DNA of 64,000 nt. Source: Leucocoprinus leucothites. Its lineage: Eukaryota; Basidiomycota; Agaricomycetes; Agaricales; Agaricaceae. Made by a program: the position numbers and the translations under genes. The notes beneath the pieces were generated by a model, which did not search any database, was not told the origin of the DNA, and worked only from the letters and a program-made list of their open reading frames with translations. The stretch is taken from positions 806,001 through 870,000 of the forward strand of contig JAACJO010000016.1 in assembly GCA_013368445.1 (NCBI GenBank). Reading direction: 5' to 3'. Each line of letters begins with the position of its first letter. Within the stretch, counting starts at the first letter, position 1. This document shows positions 38,398 to 51,091 of the stretch, one piece after another.

Positions 38398-38671
38398 GCT
38401 AACTGGCGTCTGAACTGGTGGGCATTGAGGGTCACATAGGTCAACGTTCCGATTCTACGTTAATATTTTATCAGGTAATTAATTGCGTATATACGATACT
38501 TACGACCACAAACCCCGGGCCGATAGATTACAAGACAGATGTTGTCCGGTCACTAAGCTAAATCGAATCAAACGAAACAAAGGTCAAGCGCAGACAAGGG
38601 GGTGATAGAAATGGAACCGCCTGCATAGGGGAAGAATGGAGCTCGACAAACAAGAAGCCATCATGGTATAT

Positions 38672-41021
38672 TTACTGCGGAAACACAGTAGTAGCAGGAT
38701 CGAGAGTAATAGTCCGTCCGTGGGGTAAGTATTCTTGCTCCAGGCTCTCAATGTAATCACCTAAAGCAAAGCAAACATTATATGTCAGTATCAAAATGAT
38801 AGAGGTAAAAGTTTTGGAGATGGGCGGTGCGGGAGCAGTGGCTTGATGGCAACAGAAAATCCATGGTACTCACCTGCCACTCGGGTATAGGTACTGAGCG
38901 ACCGAAGTCCACGGAATAACACATCCACGCAATGGTCCACAAATGCAACTGCACTCGGCATACCTCGCATGCCAGGACTCAAACTAAGCGTCGACGTACA
39001 CGCAACCAGGCCCTTCATATGACGCGCCTTTCGTATGAGGAATTTCGCCCCTTCGTTCCAAACGCCCTATAACGGAAAAAAGGGGCAATAGCAACGAAAT
39101 CAGTCATCAGTCGATCCTCAAATGACATACAAGCAAAAACACCACGCACTGCGATCAACGGATCCAAAAATGCGTAATCATCCTCTGCCAGTTGATCAAT
39201 GGAGCGCGTCAACCAATCCACGACCCACAGCATCTTTGCGTCTCCATCAATTCGATTGGCCTCGTCATCAGAGACTCTCAACTCGACTACCTTGAGCATA
39301 GTGTGCACCACAAGTAGCTCGACATCCACATGAGGAGCTTGGGGAGACCAAATTTCCCGTCCGGCAAACGGAGGAAGAATTGTTTGGGTTCTCTGCATCG
39401 CGATAATCACGGACGGGTGTGACATGGGGTTTTTCTCGTTCTCGCAGTCTAAAAAAAATCAATTCAATATGTGTACCTCGCGTGGTTTAGAAGGGGTAAT
39501 GGAACATAAAAAGAAGTGGAGCCGTCACATACCCGTCATTGGATGAAAGGTACGGTCAAAGATGGCAGAAGCCAGAGCTTTCATGGCAGGTAGCGACATG
39601 GCTGCCACGCATGGTGGAATGATGTCGTCGGAGTCCAACAGCTGGTATAGATAGCTGGGCATCAGGAAAGGATCCTGTGATGGCGCCACACAAACGCGAG
39701 TGAGTGAAAGGCACGTCAAGTTCAGACAAGTACTACACACCATCACTTGCATGGGGTCTGACGTCCACATCATAGGTGTAGTGATATGTCCTCGGCGCTC
39801 ATCTTCCGACAACGCAGCAAGTATACCATGGATTCCTGACCATGCTCGATCTACCATGTAAACTTGCCAGAATGCTGCAATACGATCATAGTAGGCCTCG
39901 TAGTTTTGGAAATATTCCGGACACGGGTACTCTATTTGATGGAGGTTGAGAGCAACGGCTAGTCGAGCAGCAACGAATGCATGGCGGTATCCCTCAACAA
40001 AGCGTCCGTTGAAGTAGCAGTATAGTGCGAGGAGGGAAGATGCTTGTACGACATCACAGAGGTCTTCGCAGTGCCGTAGTGAAACGCTTATTTCGTGAAG
40101 TGATTGCTTGAGCAAATCGGCCTCAAGACCTCGGAATTGAGGGTCGCGTGAAAAGAAGCACCCCAGGAGGTTGATCGCCTGAAGGAGTGCTGGGTGTGGC
40201 TGTTCTCCTAGTCGCTGCAGTAGGGGCAATTGGAATCGTGTCATATTTGAATAGAAATGACACTGGGCGCGATGAGCTATGAATACATCCAACCTAGAAG
40301 CCGAACAGAAGAAGTGGAGGAGTGAGACCGAGTTAGAAGGGAGAGACATTAGCCGGTGGACTTACAAGTATTGTTGAGTTTCTGGCGAGATGTTGACGGT
40401 GGAAACCGGCGTCGTCTGGCGAAGGTGTAAAATGTCAGAATCATGGTTCTGAAATGCACTATCCGTAACCCAGCTGTTACTTGCATTAGAATCTGGCCAG
40501 TTTGACGAGGATGACGGGGTGTCTGACCCTTGTACCTCTGGTATCTGCCAATCGAATGCTTCCGGAGATTGTTCGGAGAAAGGGGGGCTGGGAGAGAAAG
40601 TGGTCGAGGATTCAGCAAGCGGACAATCGTCAACGAACGTCGGTGGTCGATGCACTTGTGGGTTTGCCTCGAGTTCTGCTACTTTTCTTTCGAGATCTGC
40701 GACCCTTTCGCGGAGAATCTGCGTTCTGCTCTTTTTGCGGTAATCATCGTAGACGCATTCCTGAAGACGTTGGTGTTCGGTACACTGGCCACAGTATGGG
40801 CGGTCGCCATTACATCGCTATAAAAGCTCATTAGCATTCAACAGCAACTCAATAGGACTGACAGCTTACAATTTTTCTTCGTCTACAGCACATAGATTGC
40901 TCGTCAGCCCTGAGCATCAAGATGAAAGGTAACAAGGAGAGGCTAAGGCTTACCGACAGGAGACGCAGGCAGAACCGCGCTGTAGCTGAGACCCCTTCTT
41001 ATCCTCCCTCTGGGCGGGCAT
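38672..41021 (-). CDS. Zn(II)2Cys6 fungal transcription factor
   Basis: Eight exons (40954-41021, 40870-40882, 40366-40817, 39747-40293, 39533-39674, 39150-39448, 38874-39066, 38672-38760) give 600 residues. The binuclear zinc cluster is at residues 19-48: ACVSCRRRKIRCNGDRPYC, then GQC and ECVYDD. This gives six cysteines with correct spacing, split over three exons including a 13-nt microexon. A linker and coiled coil follow (ILRERVADLERKVAELE). The middle is acidic/Ser-rich. The fungal-specific regulatory domain covers about residues 180-420 (LLQAINLLGCFFSRD, ASSLLALYCYFNGRF, GYRHAFVAARLAVALNLH). The target pathway is unknown, and neighbouring genes are housekeeping and give no hint. Confidence 0.9.
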
Positions 41022-41770
41022 ACGCAAGAGAAGCGTGAAAAGGACCAAGAAAATACAAGAGAAAGGAAGAAGAGTGAGATATCGATATACTAATTGGGTT
41101 GCCTTATGTAGTTTTCCGAGTCGGTGGGTTGAGTCTCTAGGACTCTTGTGAACCGCTGAGATAACTCGGCGAGAGCATCAAGCCTAGAGATAGCAGGCTG
41201 TGGTGCACCACTGGTGCTGTGGAGAGACGTTGGTGAAAGAAGTACCGAGGTGCAGAGCGGGAAAACTGAACAATGAGTGATTCATCAGCACCCTGATGCT
41301 CTTATGTGACCATATAGACGTTCTCATGATGGCATAGTAGCTTTGACCCATAAAAATTATGGGTGATGTATATTCCCTTCGATCCTTCAACCAAACAAAA
41401 AGTTGGATAGAAGAGGTTAACGCGTCCAGCATCGCCTCGGATGCATAAGCAGGTGGCTTAGACCAGCCAGAAGCCCAGCCTTGGAAGAAGACCTCGGTCA
41501 TGTGGCGACTACTCCGACCTCGTGTTGATATGTCAGATATCCTAAAAACCATCCCGGTCTCGTAATAGGAACCGTCGCAACGGTGCCGCTGATTTACGCA
41601 GGTTGTGCGAAGAGCAGCCATGGATCACTGTCACTGTCAGTGTAGTGTGGCAACGTTTGTCGTGTAAAGACAGGATGAACGAAAGAAACCAAACTGACAA
41701 GATGTAAAAACCAATGAAAGTGAAAGGTCTATAATTTAAACGATTGAGTACCTCTACTAGATGGTCGTAT
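41022..41770. other. Intergenic region with an unsupported 145-codon frame
   Basis: 749 bp between the start of the zinc-cluster factor and the stop of adenylate kinase (both minus). A minus-strand frame from an ATG at 41621 to 41184 stays open for 145 codons but shows no family motif and no clear promoter of its own. It may be a real small gene or chance. The zinc-cluster promoter must also be here. Confidence 0.35.
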
Positions 41771-42810
<1,040 letters not shown>

Positions 42811-43651
42811 AGCTGACAGCGGGGAAGACTCTGACCCGGAAAGACTTGGGGTGAAAGGGACTTAAACTCGGAATGCCGTGGCACTTGTACAGGGTTTCCC
42901 GAGTTTGCGCCTGCGAAAAATCACGCGTACCGGAGTTAAGGTGGGAAATATTCCTCGGTCCGCCAAGTCCGCTTACCGACTCCGTCGCTCACGATTTCAC
43001 TCCGCTTCTTAGAGTGTCACCAGGCCCAGAGTCACTTCGACGGACTGGAAAAGCGTAAAACCGGCAGTTCTACCACTCCGTCGACGAATTTTCCCAGTCT
43101 TATTAATGACATATCAGCATCATCATCGACTCTTCCTCATTGGAGTCACTAAAAGGACCCGGAATCTAGCAAAATGATACAAGTACGAAAATCTGAATCA
43201 TACTGGGGTAACGGGACCATCGGCGAACTCGGCTATAACTATATGGGCCCACTGTGATGGGGTACATAACAGCCACAAGGCGCATCAAATACTCAGTGGC
43301 GGGCTGATTCCTGCACAACACCGTGGCGGTCTGACATCTATGTCGGACTATTTACACCTGATCACAGATGTACAGCTCGTTTAGGGTTTTTGATTGTCTT
43401 CAGATCAACCGGCTTATAAGGGCGAGCCCCTGGTAAGCGGCACTCTGAGTCATCGACGATATTACCAAGGGTGTCCGTGGGGGTACAAAACGGATATATC
43501 TTTGCGATTCATTGGAATAATATGCGCTATAAAACGGGACGATGCTTGGGCGATCAAGGCAACCTTACATATCTAGGAAGCATTTCCTCGTATTCTTTAT
43601 GGACTACAGCTTCCCTCCATTTTTTAATGAATATTAGGAGACTAATGAACT
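42811..43651. promoter_or_regulatory. ADK1 promoter and flank, no gene seen
   Basis: 841 bp upstream of ADK1 and downstream of the multi-pass membrane protein gene. Short frames (for example 43471-43734 plus) have no support. Confidence 0.4.
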
Positions 43652-44767
43652 CTATACCACTTCAACGTTGGGAACATTTTCTCCCCCTGGCCCTATGGTA
43701 TTGTTCACTGAAAAACGAGCAAGTGTTCGACTAACAGCAACCTGTTGGATAATCAGAATTGACCCAAGTGCCTGCCATATCAAATTTGGTTCAGTCTCAA
43801 TGCCATTTCTCGTCTGGCTGAAATAACAAACCTGAGATGGTGCCGCAGGAATTCCGGTGCTGAATCCAAACCCCTGGTCTGCACCAATACCAATAGCTGC
43901 AGCAACAGCAACGGGTACGTTGACCACAGCTGACTGTAGGAGGATGTTGGTGAGATGAAGGTGGTGACTTGCAAGTGCTTTCTCTGACTCTCCAAAGGAT
44001 ATCATCACCATTCTCCTGTAGAGCAACAGCCTGCTCGTCAGGAAGACTGTTGCATAGAGGTTCAAAACAGCATTTGAGAGATATGCAATTACTCCAAGGC
44101 TGGGTACCAAAGGCTCCTCAGGTGTAGTAGAAAGGAATGTTCCGCAGAGTCCGGTTACTAAATGTAGAGGGATGACTTGATTCAATAAATATTCAGGGTA
44201 TAATCTGCAGGGTACTTACCTATTGTTACGGCCCACAAGCATGCAGGAAAACCCCAAAAACATCTTGTCCACTTTGGTTGATCATTCCCAAAGATTTTCT
44301 GAACCATGAAGCACTGCCAGACCTGTATTATTAATGGCAGTAAGAATGAGCTTTATTACCATATAACCAGACTCAGTCTAACTCACAAGCAGACCATCTG
44401 TCAGGCTAAAGCTGACAGTTCCCAACACCAAGCCTGATGCTCCCAAATTTTCAAAGATTTGAGCTGATCTCTGAGGTGAGAGTGAATAAGAGTTGAGGAT
44501 GGTTGACCAATGGAACTCAATCATTGTGACAACCTCGAAAGCCAATATCAGGAGGATAATGATAACCACATAAGCCCAGAAAAAGCAATGCTGGCCTCTA
44601 AGTCCTTTTTCATCCCCAGACAGTAGGAAAATGCAGGAGACTCCAGATGTGATCAATCCTCCGGTAAAGAGAAGACTGAAGGTAATCCCAGTTTCCACCC
44701 ATGATGACTGATTATATGAGGCTATGAAGGTGTCTAGTGGGGTGGAGCTCATTGCTTTTAGAGTCAA
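43652..44767 (-). CDS. Multi-pass membrane protein of unknown function
   Basis: Four exons (44387-44767, 44220-44322, 43832-44157, 43652-43771) give 309 residues; an ATG five codons in (44752) is the likelier start by context. About seven hydrophobic segments are visible, for example GITFSLLFTGGLITSGVSC, VVIIILLILAFEVV and AVLNLYATVFLTSRLLLY. The sequence TSRLLLYRRMV, ASHHLHLTNILLQSA and the overall layout recall the expanded family of uncharacterised seven-helix proteins in Agaricomycetes. A decayed copy of its second half lies about 1 kb away on the same strand (45430-45950). No transport or receptor motif is evident, so function is not assigned. Confidence 0.8.
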
Positions 44768-45429
44768 GAGTAAGGGTGATGAATGTCAAGAAGCCTGAGT
44801 GAAACTATACCATCTAGTGCTGAGCCTGCAAGAGGCAACAGTAGTAAGCTCCTTATATATGCCTGGCTCGATCCCTCACAGGCTGTTCAAAAGACTAGCT
44901 CATATTCAGGTGAAGAAATGGTGCTCCGAGTATGGCAGTGTGACAGATGCGAGGTGGTCGTCAGACTCATCTCTGTCGTGTGAATCCGATCTGATTGACA
45001 ATGATCTCGACAGCACTACGTTTTGCTCTACCCGATGCCAACATCTTTGTAGCGGTACTTTCGAAGGCAAGTGAGTAGCAGAGGAAGAGTGTCTGTCTAC
45101 ACATTAGCAACAGGTGCTAAGACCAATGGTATTGAATACTCAAAGGCATATAGTAAGGGCATTCTGAAGATACTGAGATAGAATAACGCACCCAGGCTGT
45201 TCTACTTACAATTATAGGAGTACACGTTGTAATTAAATGTTTCAGCACTTGTTCAGCGAGATCCCAAATATAGGAACCTGGCATTCTGCCGGTGTAAGGC
45301 GTAAGAGCGAAGTTTGAAGCTTTGAAGTCGAATTGGCTGTTCCAGTGTAAGGTGTCGTGAAACAAACAAAAGTCAGAGCCATTCCTCGTTCCTTTCTCAG
45401 GACTCGGATGGACCTAGGTTCGGTGCATT
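44768..45429. other. Region between the membrane protein gene and its decayed copy
   Basis: About 660 bp. It should hold the promoter of the membrane protein gene. A plus-strand frame (44799-45074) and minus-strand frames after 45117 are unsupported. Part may be diverged 3' sequence of the duplicated copy. Confidence 0.3.
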
Positions 45430-45950
45430 GCGTGCTAATTCGGCATTGTTTGTTCTTTCTCTCCCTGATGCAAATGTAATTGCCATTCAGCTTAAATGTC
45501 ATTTTATTCCTGGAAATACCAAACCTGAGATACCAAGGGATCACAATAGCTGGCGCAGACTCCTCTTCCGCATAAGTCTCAATAGCCGCAGCAACAACAG
45601 CATGCTTATTGACCACGGGGACGAAGTTGGTGAGATGAAAGTGACTTGCATGCGTGTTTTCTCTCCAAGACATGCGGTTACTACTCTTCTGTGAGGAAAC
45701 AGCCTGTTTGTCAGCAAGCTGCATAAAGGTTTACTAAAACAATGGCATATAAGGTTGCACCGGTCTCCGCAAGAAATATCTCACAGAGACCAGCCACTGA
45801 AGCAGTGGAAAGGCGACTTCAGCATTGCCGCTCGTTACGGACCAGTACCGCCACACAACAGAATATGGCGATAATCTCATTGAGCGAGGCATCCACTAAC
45901 GTTAGAGCCAAGTGGGATATTTGGAAGACATAGAACAAAGGAATCGAGTC
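45430..45950 (-). pseudogene. Decayed duplicate of the membrane protein gene
   Basis: Read on the minus strand, this stretch resembles the functional gene at 43652-44767 over exon 3 and both flanking introns. Matching islands include AACCTNTATGCA, GAGCAGGCTGTT-like, TTTGGAGAG, GCAAGTCAC and TTCATCTCACCAAC. The donor region TATCTCAGGTTTGNTATTTC is also shared, as is intron-side ACTNNATGTAGAGG-like sequence. Because intron sequence is shared, this is a genomic duplication and not a processed copy. Indels shift the frame repeatedly, and the N-terminal exon is not recognisable. The limits are approximate. Confidence 0.65.
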
Positions 45951-46954
45951 ACAGCACCCACATTTACTAGCTTAGACAGATAGTCTACCCTTGCATTTCT
46001 TTGCCTCCTTATTCATGCGCACAATTTCCTCGAAAAATGTTCCCGTTCGTCGGTAATGGCGATGTGGACATGGGGGTCGAGTTTCTGATGGCCATTTCGG
46101 GGACAGAAGCGTTCAGGATGCCAGGGGGATTGGTTTAAGAACGATCGCGATCCGAGGAACCCCAAGGGATGCAAATTCGACGAGGTTGTGCTTTGGCTTC
46201 ATACACGCGGGTGTCGAACCCAACTTGTTTATCGGGCGGGATCTTGGATACCCGGGTTCGGCGTCAGCAATTCAGCGAGAGCCTTCGCGAAAGGATTGAG
46301 GATTGCCAGGAAGGTATGCCGGGGAAGCTCCTTGCAACGGTTGGGATAGTAAAGAGATCGAGAATTTCAAGGCAAGCACCGTTTCAATGGGGGTGAGGCA
46401 GCCGACGAAGGAACACTTGCAGGCTGTACGGAGACACCAGACAACACGAGGGTCATAGTATAGTTCTGGGGAAGTAGATGAGAGCAAAATGATTTCGCAG
46501 GCGCGCCAGATGTCACGCGTTTATTGTATTTTCTGCGACAGTCACGAAGATTTCCGCCCGCCAGGGTGAGCATCACCAGGAGTGGTGCTAGCTTCAAAGA
46601 TGTTTAGCTCTTGATGGTCACCGGAGAAACAATCAATATGCCAGCGTGGTTTTCGACCAGATCTATAAGGCCATCGAAATACGGGTAGTAAGCTGTAGCT
46701 CACATCAAAGGAAGAGTGCACACGAATATGTTAATGCCGATAGTCGTCGATGAAAGGCTTCGTAGATACTTGTATGTTGAAGGACACGAGATCAAGGTCA
46801 GCCAAACTCCAAAAATAGAACTGCTGCGACCAATCAAAAGCAAACAAGACGCGATCACATTGACGTGGAAGGTCGAGGTCATGGGAACTAAAGTCACTGA
46901 GAACATCACTCCAGGTCGCATTCGTGGCCAAAGACTCTACGCGTCCCACACACC
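45951..46954. other. Intergenic region, weak coding signals only
   Basis: 1 kb upstream of WBP1. Around 46080-46320 two plus-strand frames are open together; one contains WFKNDRDPRNPKGCKFDE and ends at a GTATGC-like donor near 46313. I cannot link either to a family or to further exons. The WBP1 promoter lies at the right end. Confidence 0.3.
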
Positions 46955-48534
46955 ATGGTCGCTTTCAAAAGGCTCGTCTGGCTTGCTGTAGCCTTTGCCT
47001 CGTCCGTCTACGCGAAATCGAGTACCGGCGACTCTGTTCTCGTCATTGTCGAGCCCAAGAAGCAAGATAACTATAATATCTTCTTTGACGGACTACGGGG
47101 TGAGTGGAATGTTTCTTTGAAACTGTAGAGCTCAAGAACTGACTGGGAACAATACAGAACGAGGATATGAATTGACTTTCAGAGATCCTCGTGTAGAATC
47201 TCCCGTTCTCATTCAGGACGATGTGCCCAACTTTTCGCACGTCATCCTCTTCGCCTCCGAAACTAAATGTTCGTCCCACCTCATTCTAACCACAAAAACA
47301 TATCTAACCACTCCCAATATAGCCTTCGCAAAAGATATAACACCACAATCCCTCATCTCCCTCCTCAACCAAAACACCAACCTCCTCATCGCCCTCTCCA
47401 CAAAACAAACATCTCTCACCTCTCTCGCAGCCGAATTCTCTCTCACACCCGCACCTCCGGGTACTCCTCTCATCTCCTACTTTCCTGAACGCTCTGACCC
47501 ACCGAACGTCATCCCTATCTCGCCCTCCGAGACTCCAAACCTCATTTCACTAACATCCAGCAACATCGCACCGGTATGGTACTCTGGTACCTCCTTCGTA
47601 TTGAGTAACAACCCTTTGATTGTACCTATACTTAATGCACCTCCTTATGCTTTCGCTTCGGAGGTGGATGGAGGAACTGCGGATTCGCTGGTGGATGCTA
47701 CGGAAAAGAGAGGTGAAGGTTTGTGGGCTGGTAGTCAATTGGGTTTGGTTACTGGCTTCCAGGCTAAGAATGGTGCGAGAGTCGTTTGGACTGGTGGTGT
47801 TGAACTGTTCAGCGATGAATTTGCGCAAAAGGAAGTCGCTTCGTAAGTCATTCTCCTACTTCTGTCATTGATATTCTGGGTTATTAATGGTGGGGCTTGA
47901 TGTGTAGTGGTAAACCCTCAGGAAACAAACAATTCGTCCAAGATGTCGCGGCATGGTCATTCCAAGAATCCAACGTCGTACGTATTGACGGCATTGACCA
48001 TCACAAAGTCAACGAAATACAACCCGGGGAACATTACACCACCAAAGACCAACTCGTACGTCCCTTTCCCCTTACACCCACTAACCAACAAACCCGCTCA
48101 CATTCCCCTAATTACAGGTCTACACCGCCCACATCTCGAAATACAACCCCCAAACTGGCAAATGGAAACCCTACTCGGACATCACCGATCTCCAAGTCTC
48201 GTTTACCATGCTTGACCCGCACATTCGTACTTTGCTCCCTCCAATAGGGTCTTCCTCCCCCGGTGACTATTCTGTCCAGTTCCGTGCTCCAGACCGCCAT
48301 GGCGTGTTCAAGTTTGTCGTTGATTGGAAGCGTAAGGGCTGGACATACTTGTTCAGTTCTACTACTGTTCCTGTCGTTCCGCCCAGGCATGATGGTTACC
48401 CTCGTTTCTTGAGCGCTGCTTGGCCTTATTACTTGGGTGCTATTAGCACGAGTGTTGCTTTCTTCTTGTTCTCCACTGTTTGGTTGGCTGGAGAGATTAA
48501 GGAGAGGAAGAAGGGAAAGGGAAAGACGGAGTAG
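46955..48534 (+). CDS. WBP1: Oligosaccharyltransferase 48 kDa subunit WBP1
   Basis: Essential subunit of the ER complex that transfers the dolichol-linked glycan to asparagine. Five exons (46955-47099, 47158-47268, 47323-47842, 47908-48055, 48118-48534) give 446 residues. A signal peptide (LVWLAVAFASSVYA) is followed by the lumenal domain (VLVIVEPKKQDNYNIFFDGL, RGYELTFRDP). Near the C-terminus come VDWKRKGWTYL and a single membrane span (YYLGAISTSVAFFLFSTVWL). A lysine-rich cytosolic tail with KKGKGK closes the protein, consistent with ER retention. Intron 2 has a weak GTTCGT donor and is free of stops, so retention would not truncate the protein, but removal restores the conserved spacing. 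Confidence 0.94.
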
Positions 48535-48794
48535 ATATATAACCGTTGTGTGCTAGATACCTGTTTTAAAGCTAGTTGTTTAATTTATGGTGCATCGGTT
48601 GTGTTCAAACGATACAACTACATGTTTTGTGACAAGCCTGAGAAATTACACGATTTAGGAGCCAACATTGAACTATTTACCAAGAAACTACACAACATGG
48701 ATAACCAGACTACAGGATAACTACACTACCAAAGAAAAAGAGAACAAGAACGACCAAAAAGAGCGATACTCGAGTTGGTCCGAAACCACCAACA

Positions 48795-49206
48795 TCACAT
48801 TACGTCGACCCACAACCCAGCCCTGGGGCAAGGCTTGGAGCTTGAATGATGCGTAAAACGATATCGGCGAATAAAAGTTTGAATCTGGGATACTTCATTT
48901 GCTGCTTTCGCCAAACCAGTCGCCTTCAACGACGATATAGCGCGGCTACATAACACCGTGGTGGCTATTGCCACTATTGATACACTACCACCAAATACTC
49001 CCAATCGACGAAGAAGCGAAAAACTCTTGACGTACCGCCTCGAATCGGAGGGAAAATAGGGTAGATAGAAAAGGGGGGGAATCTGGGGTATTTATTTTCA
49101 GTCTCGTTATCTGCACACGAGAATGATAAGTTCGACGACTGGGAATAGAGGATTGAGCGAATACCTTAAGATTTTGGAGGGTCTCCTGCGGGTTAAAATG
49201 GTCCAT
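48795..49206 (-). CDS. Small single-span membrane protein
   Basis: Exon 49165-49206 encodes 14 residues (MDHFNPQETLQNLK) and ends at a GTATTC donor. The exon 48795-49025 then continues in phase for 76 codons. The product is 90 residues with one hydrophobic span (LGVFGGSVSIVAIATTVL) followed by a basic stretch (IQTFIRRYRFTHH). An alternative acceptor near 49112 (GTGTGCAG) would give another frame that soon ends, so I prefer the acceptor at 49026 even though it is a less common CAAG. I do not recognise the family; a mitochondrial or ER small protein is possible. The upstream minus-strand region is long and may hold 5' UTR exons. Confidence 0.42.
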
Positions 49207-50492
49207 TGATGCAGGGTGTGAAGACAGGTAGTTGAGTGCGGTCAAAAAGGTGAGTAGGGGAAAGGGGGCGACGGATGACGACAGTGGTTCTCCTTCTTGA
49301 CTGGAGCTGTGACTGCGTCAAGAGGAGAGCGAGTAGAGAAGTGACGAGGCTGACACCTCTTCTTGAGTCGGGAGCCAATTGTCACAGATGATGAGTCCTA
49401 GAAGGACAGCCGAAGGGCGAGCGAACAATTGAAAAAGCCACGGCCGAGCGTTCAAAGCCTATGGTCGGCTGAGCATCGGGTGGTACCATGTCTCAAGGGA
49501 GGGGGAGAGTCAATGGGACCAAGCGAGCAGAGGATATGAGCGATTCGGAGTGGCCGGAATGGGAGCATACGGCACGAGTGGGAGGGGGAAAGGAGAAAAT
49601 GACTCGGAGCAATACATCTGATCCAACATCAGCACGTCAGAATAACTGAACTAGGATGAATAGCATACCTCGAAAAGTGGGATGAGACGGGAACTCTAGG
49701 TGAGGGGTACGACAATGGTTGAAGAAGGGAAAGGGACGGGACGAGTAGATGGAAGCACATACTTTACCATTTAAGCATAGAAGAGATGATAAAGAAATGA
49801 TGGGGATAGATGAGAGAGGGGAGAAAAGGATTGGCATAGTTAATCGTTCGAGTATGAGCCTCGAGGGCTACAACTGCACATTAGCACTCAAAAGCTTCAT
49901 ACAGCAACGGAAAACATACCAATGGGCTGACCCGCCAGGCGTGCATCCTCATTACACGACTCATGCTCCTACTAGCCACGGTCTGACAACCGAGTAACCA
50001 ATTCCGAGTCAGCGAGGGACATGATAACGAAAAATGGGGATGGCAGCAAATCCAATGCACACAAAGGGGTGAGAAAGAGCAAAGCGCAGGTGACAGGGTG
50101 GTGGATGTAGAGTCCAATAAAGCGAACCGAATGCAGCGAGAAGCGACAGACGAGGCAAAAAGATTGTGAGTGAAAATGAGCGGACTAGACTCCTCGGTAC
50201 GTTGCGTATGTAGAAGTGATAACACGGACGGAAAAGGAGGGGCAACGCCCGGAAAAACCGCTGAGCAACAATGGAAATTGTGCCAGTTGAATCAACAAAG
50301 GGGGGGCCCTCTTGTTTGACTATCAGACCAGGTGATCGTGTATGAAGAAACCCGAGAGCAGGAACTGTGGAGACCGGGAACAGGAAAATGAGGGGAAGAG
50401 GTTGACCGGAAAAATACTAGAGAGAGAGAGAGAGTCGGGCGAACTGAGCGAGGGGGTAGGCGAACAGTGAGATAAGACGATAAAGCGGTGAC

Positions 50493-50510
50493 GGGGGGGG
50501 GGGGGGGGGG
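50493..50510. repeat. Homopolymer run of 18 G
   Basis: Eighteen consecutive G bases on the plus strand (C on the minus strand), by far the longest G run in the window. Such runs are prone to length change by slippage. Confidence 0.9.
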
Positions 50511-51083
50511 AAGGCGAACGATAATCGATGAAGCAGTGTACCTGTGCCATCAGCAGCGGCTGGAGAAAGGCTGACTAGCGAGTACCTATAGTCAGCCATG
50601 GAAGAGTGACTCTTTGCCTGGCATCAGGACTTTTTGGCGGTGCACGAAGCAGGTAGAGTGGCTGAGCGATGCTTATAAGGTCGATGTGAGCGAACGATGG
50701 TGTGACCAATCCAGGTCAAGATGTCATCCACGGCGAGTTGAGGGCGAACAACATGCTTAAGGGATATTGGTGACGAGCAAGACGTGGGTGTATGCAAGTG
50801 ATACGAGAACCCAACACGAGGATGAGCTCCAGTGGAGGACCGCAATAGTGAAACGAATTTGAAGCTTGTCGTGTCGAGGAGTCGTATGTCAGTACTTGAT
50901 GAACGATGAACGATGAACAGTGAGAGCAACCAATAGATGCTATGTCCATCCTTGGCGAGAGCGAGTACAAGAACGCAGCATCGAAGTGTGACAACACTAC
51001 CACCACCGAATTGACGATAACGACGGAGCAGTGGTAAGTGAGGAGAAGGAAGCTCTAGCCCCTTCTTCACCCGAAAAGTGAGG

Positions 51084-51091
51084 TTTATATA
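51084..51091 (-). promoter_or_regulatory. TATA-box-like motif
   Basis: TATATAAA on the minus strand, followed about 30 bp downstream by a CT-rich stretch suitable for transcription start. It suggests a minus-strand transcript running into the gene-poor region. Confidence 0.4.

Noticed and set aside
46195..46230. tRNA-like B box (GGTTCGACACC on the minus strand)
   Set aside because: The T-arm pairing is incomplete, no A box lies upstream at the right distance, and no acceptor stem forms.
46080..46320. Two overlapping open frames upstream of WBP1
   Set aside because: Both are open over the same bases and neither links to convincing further exons or a known domain.
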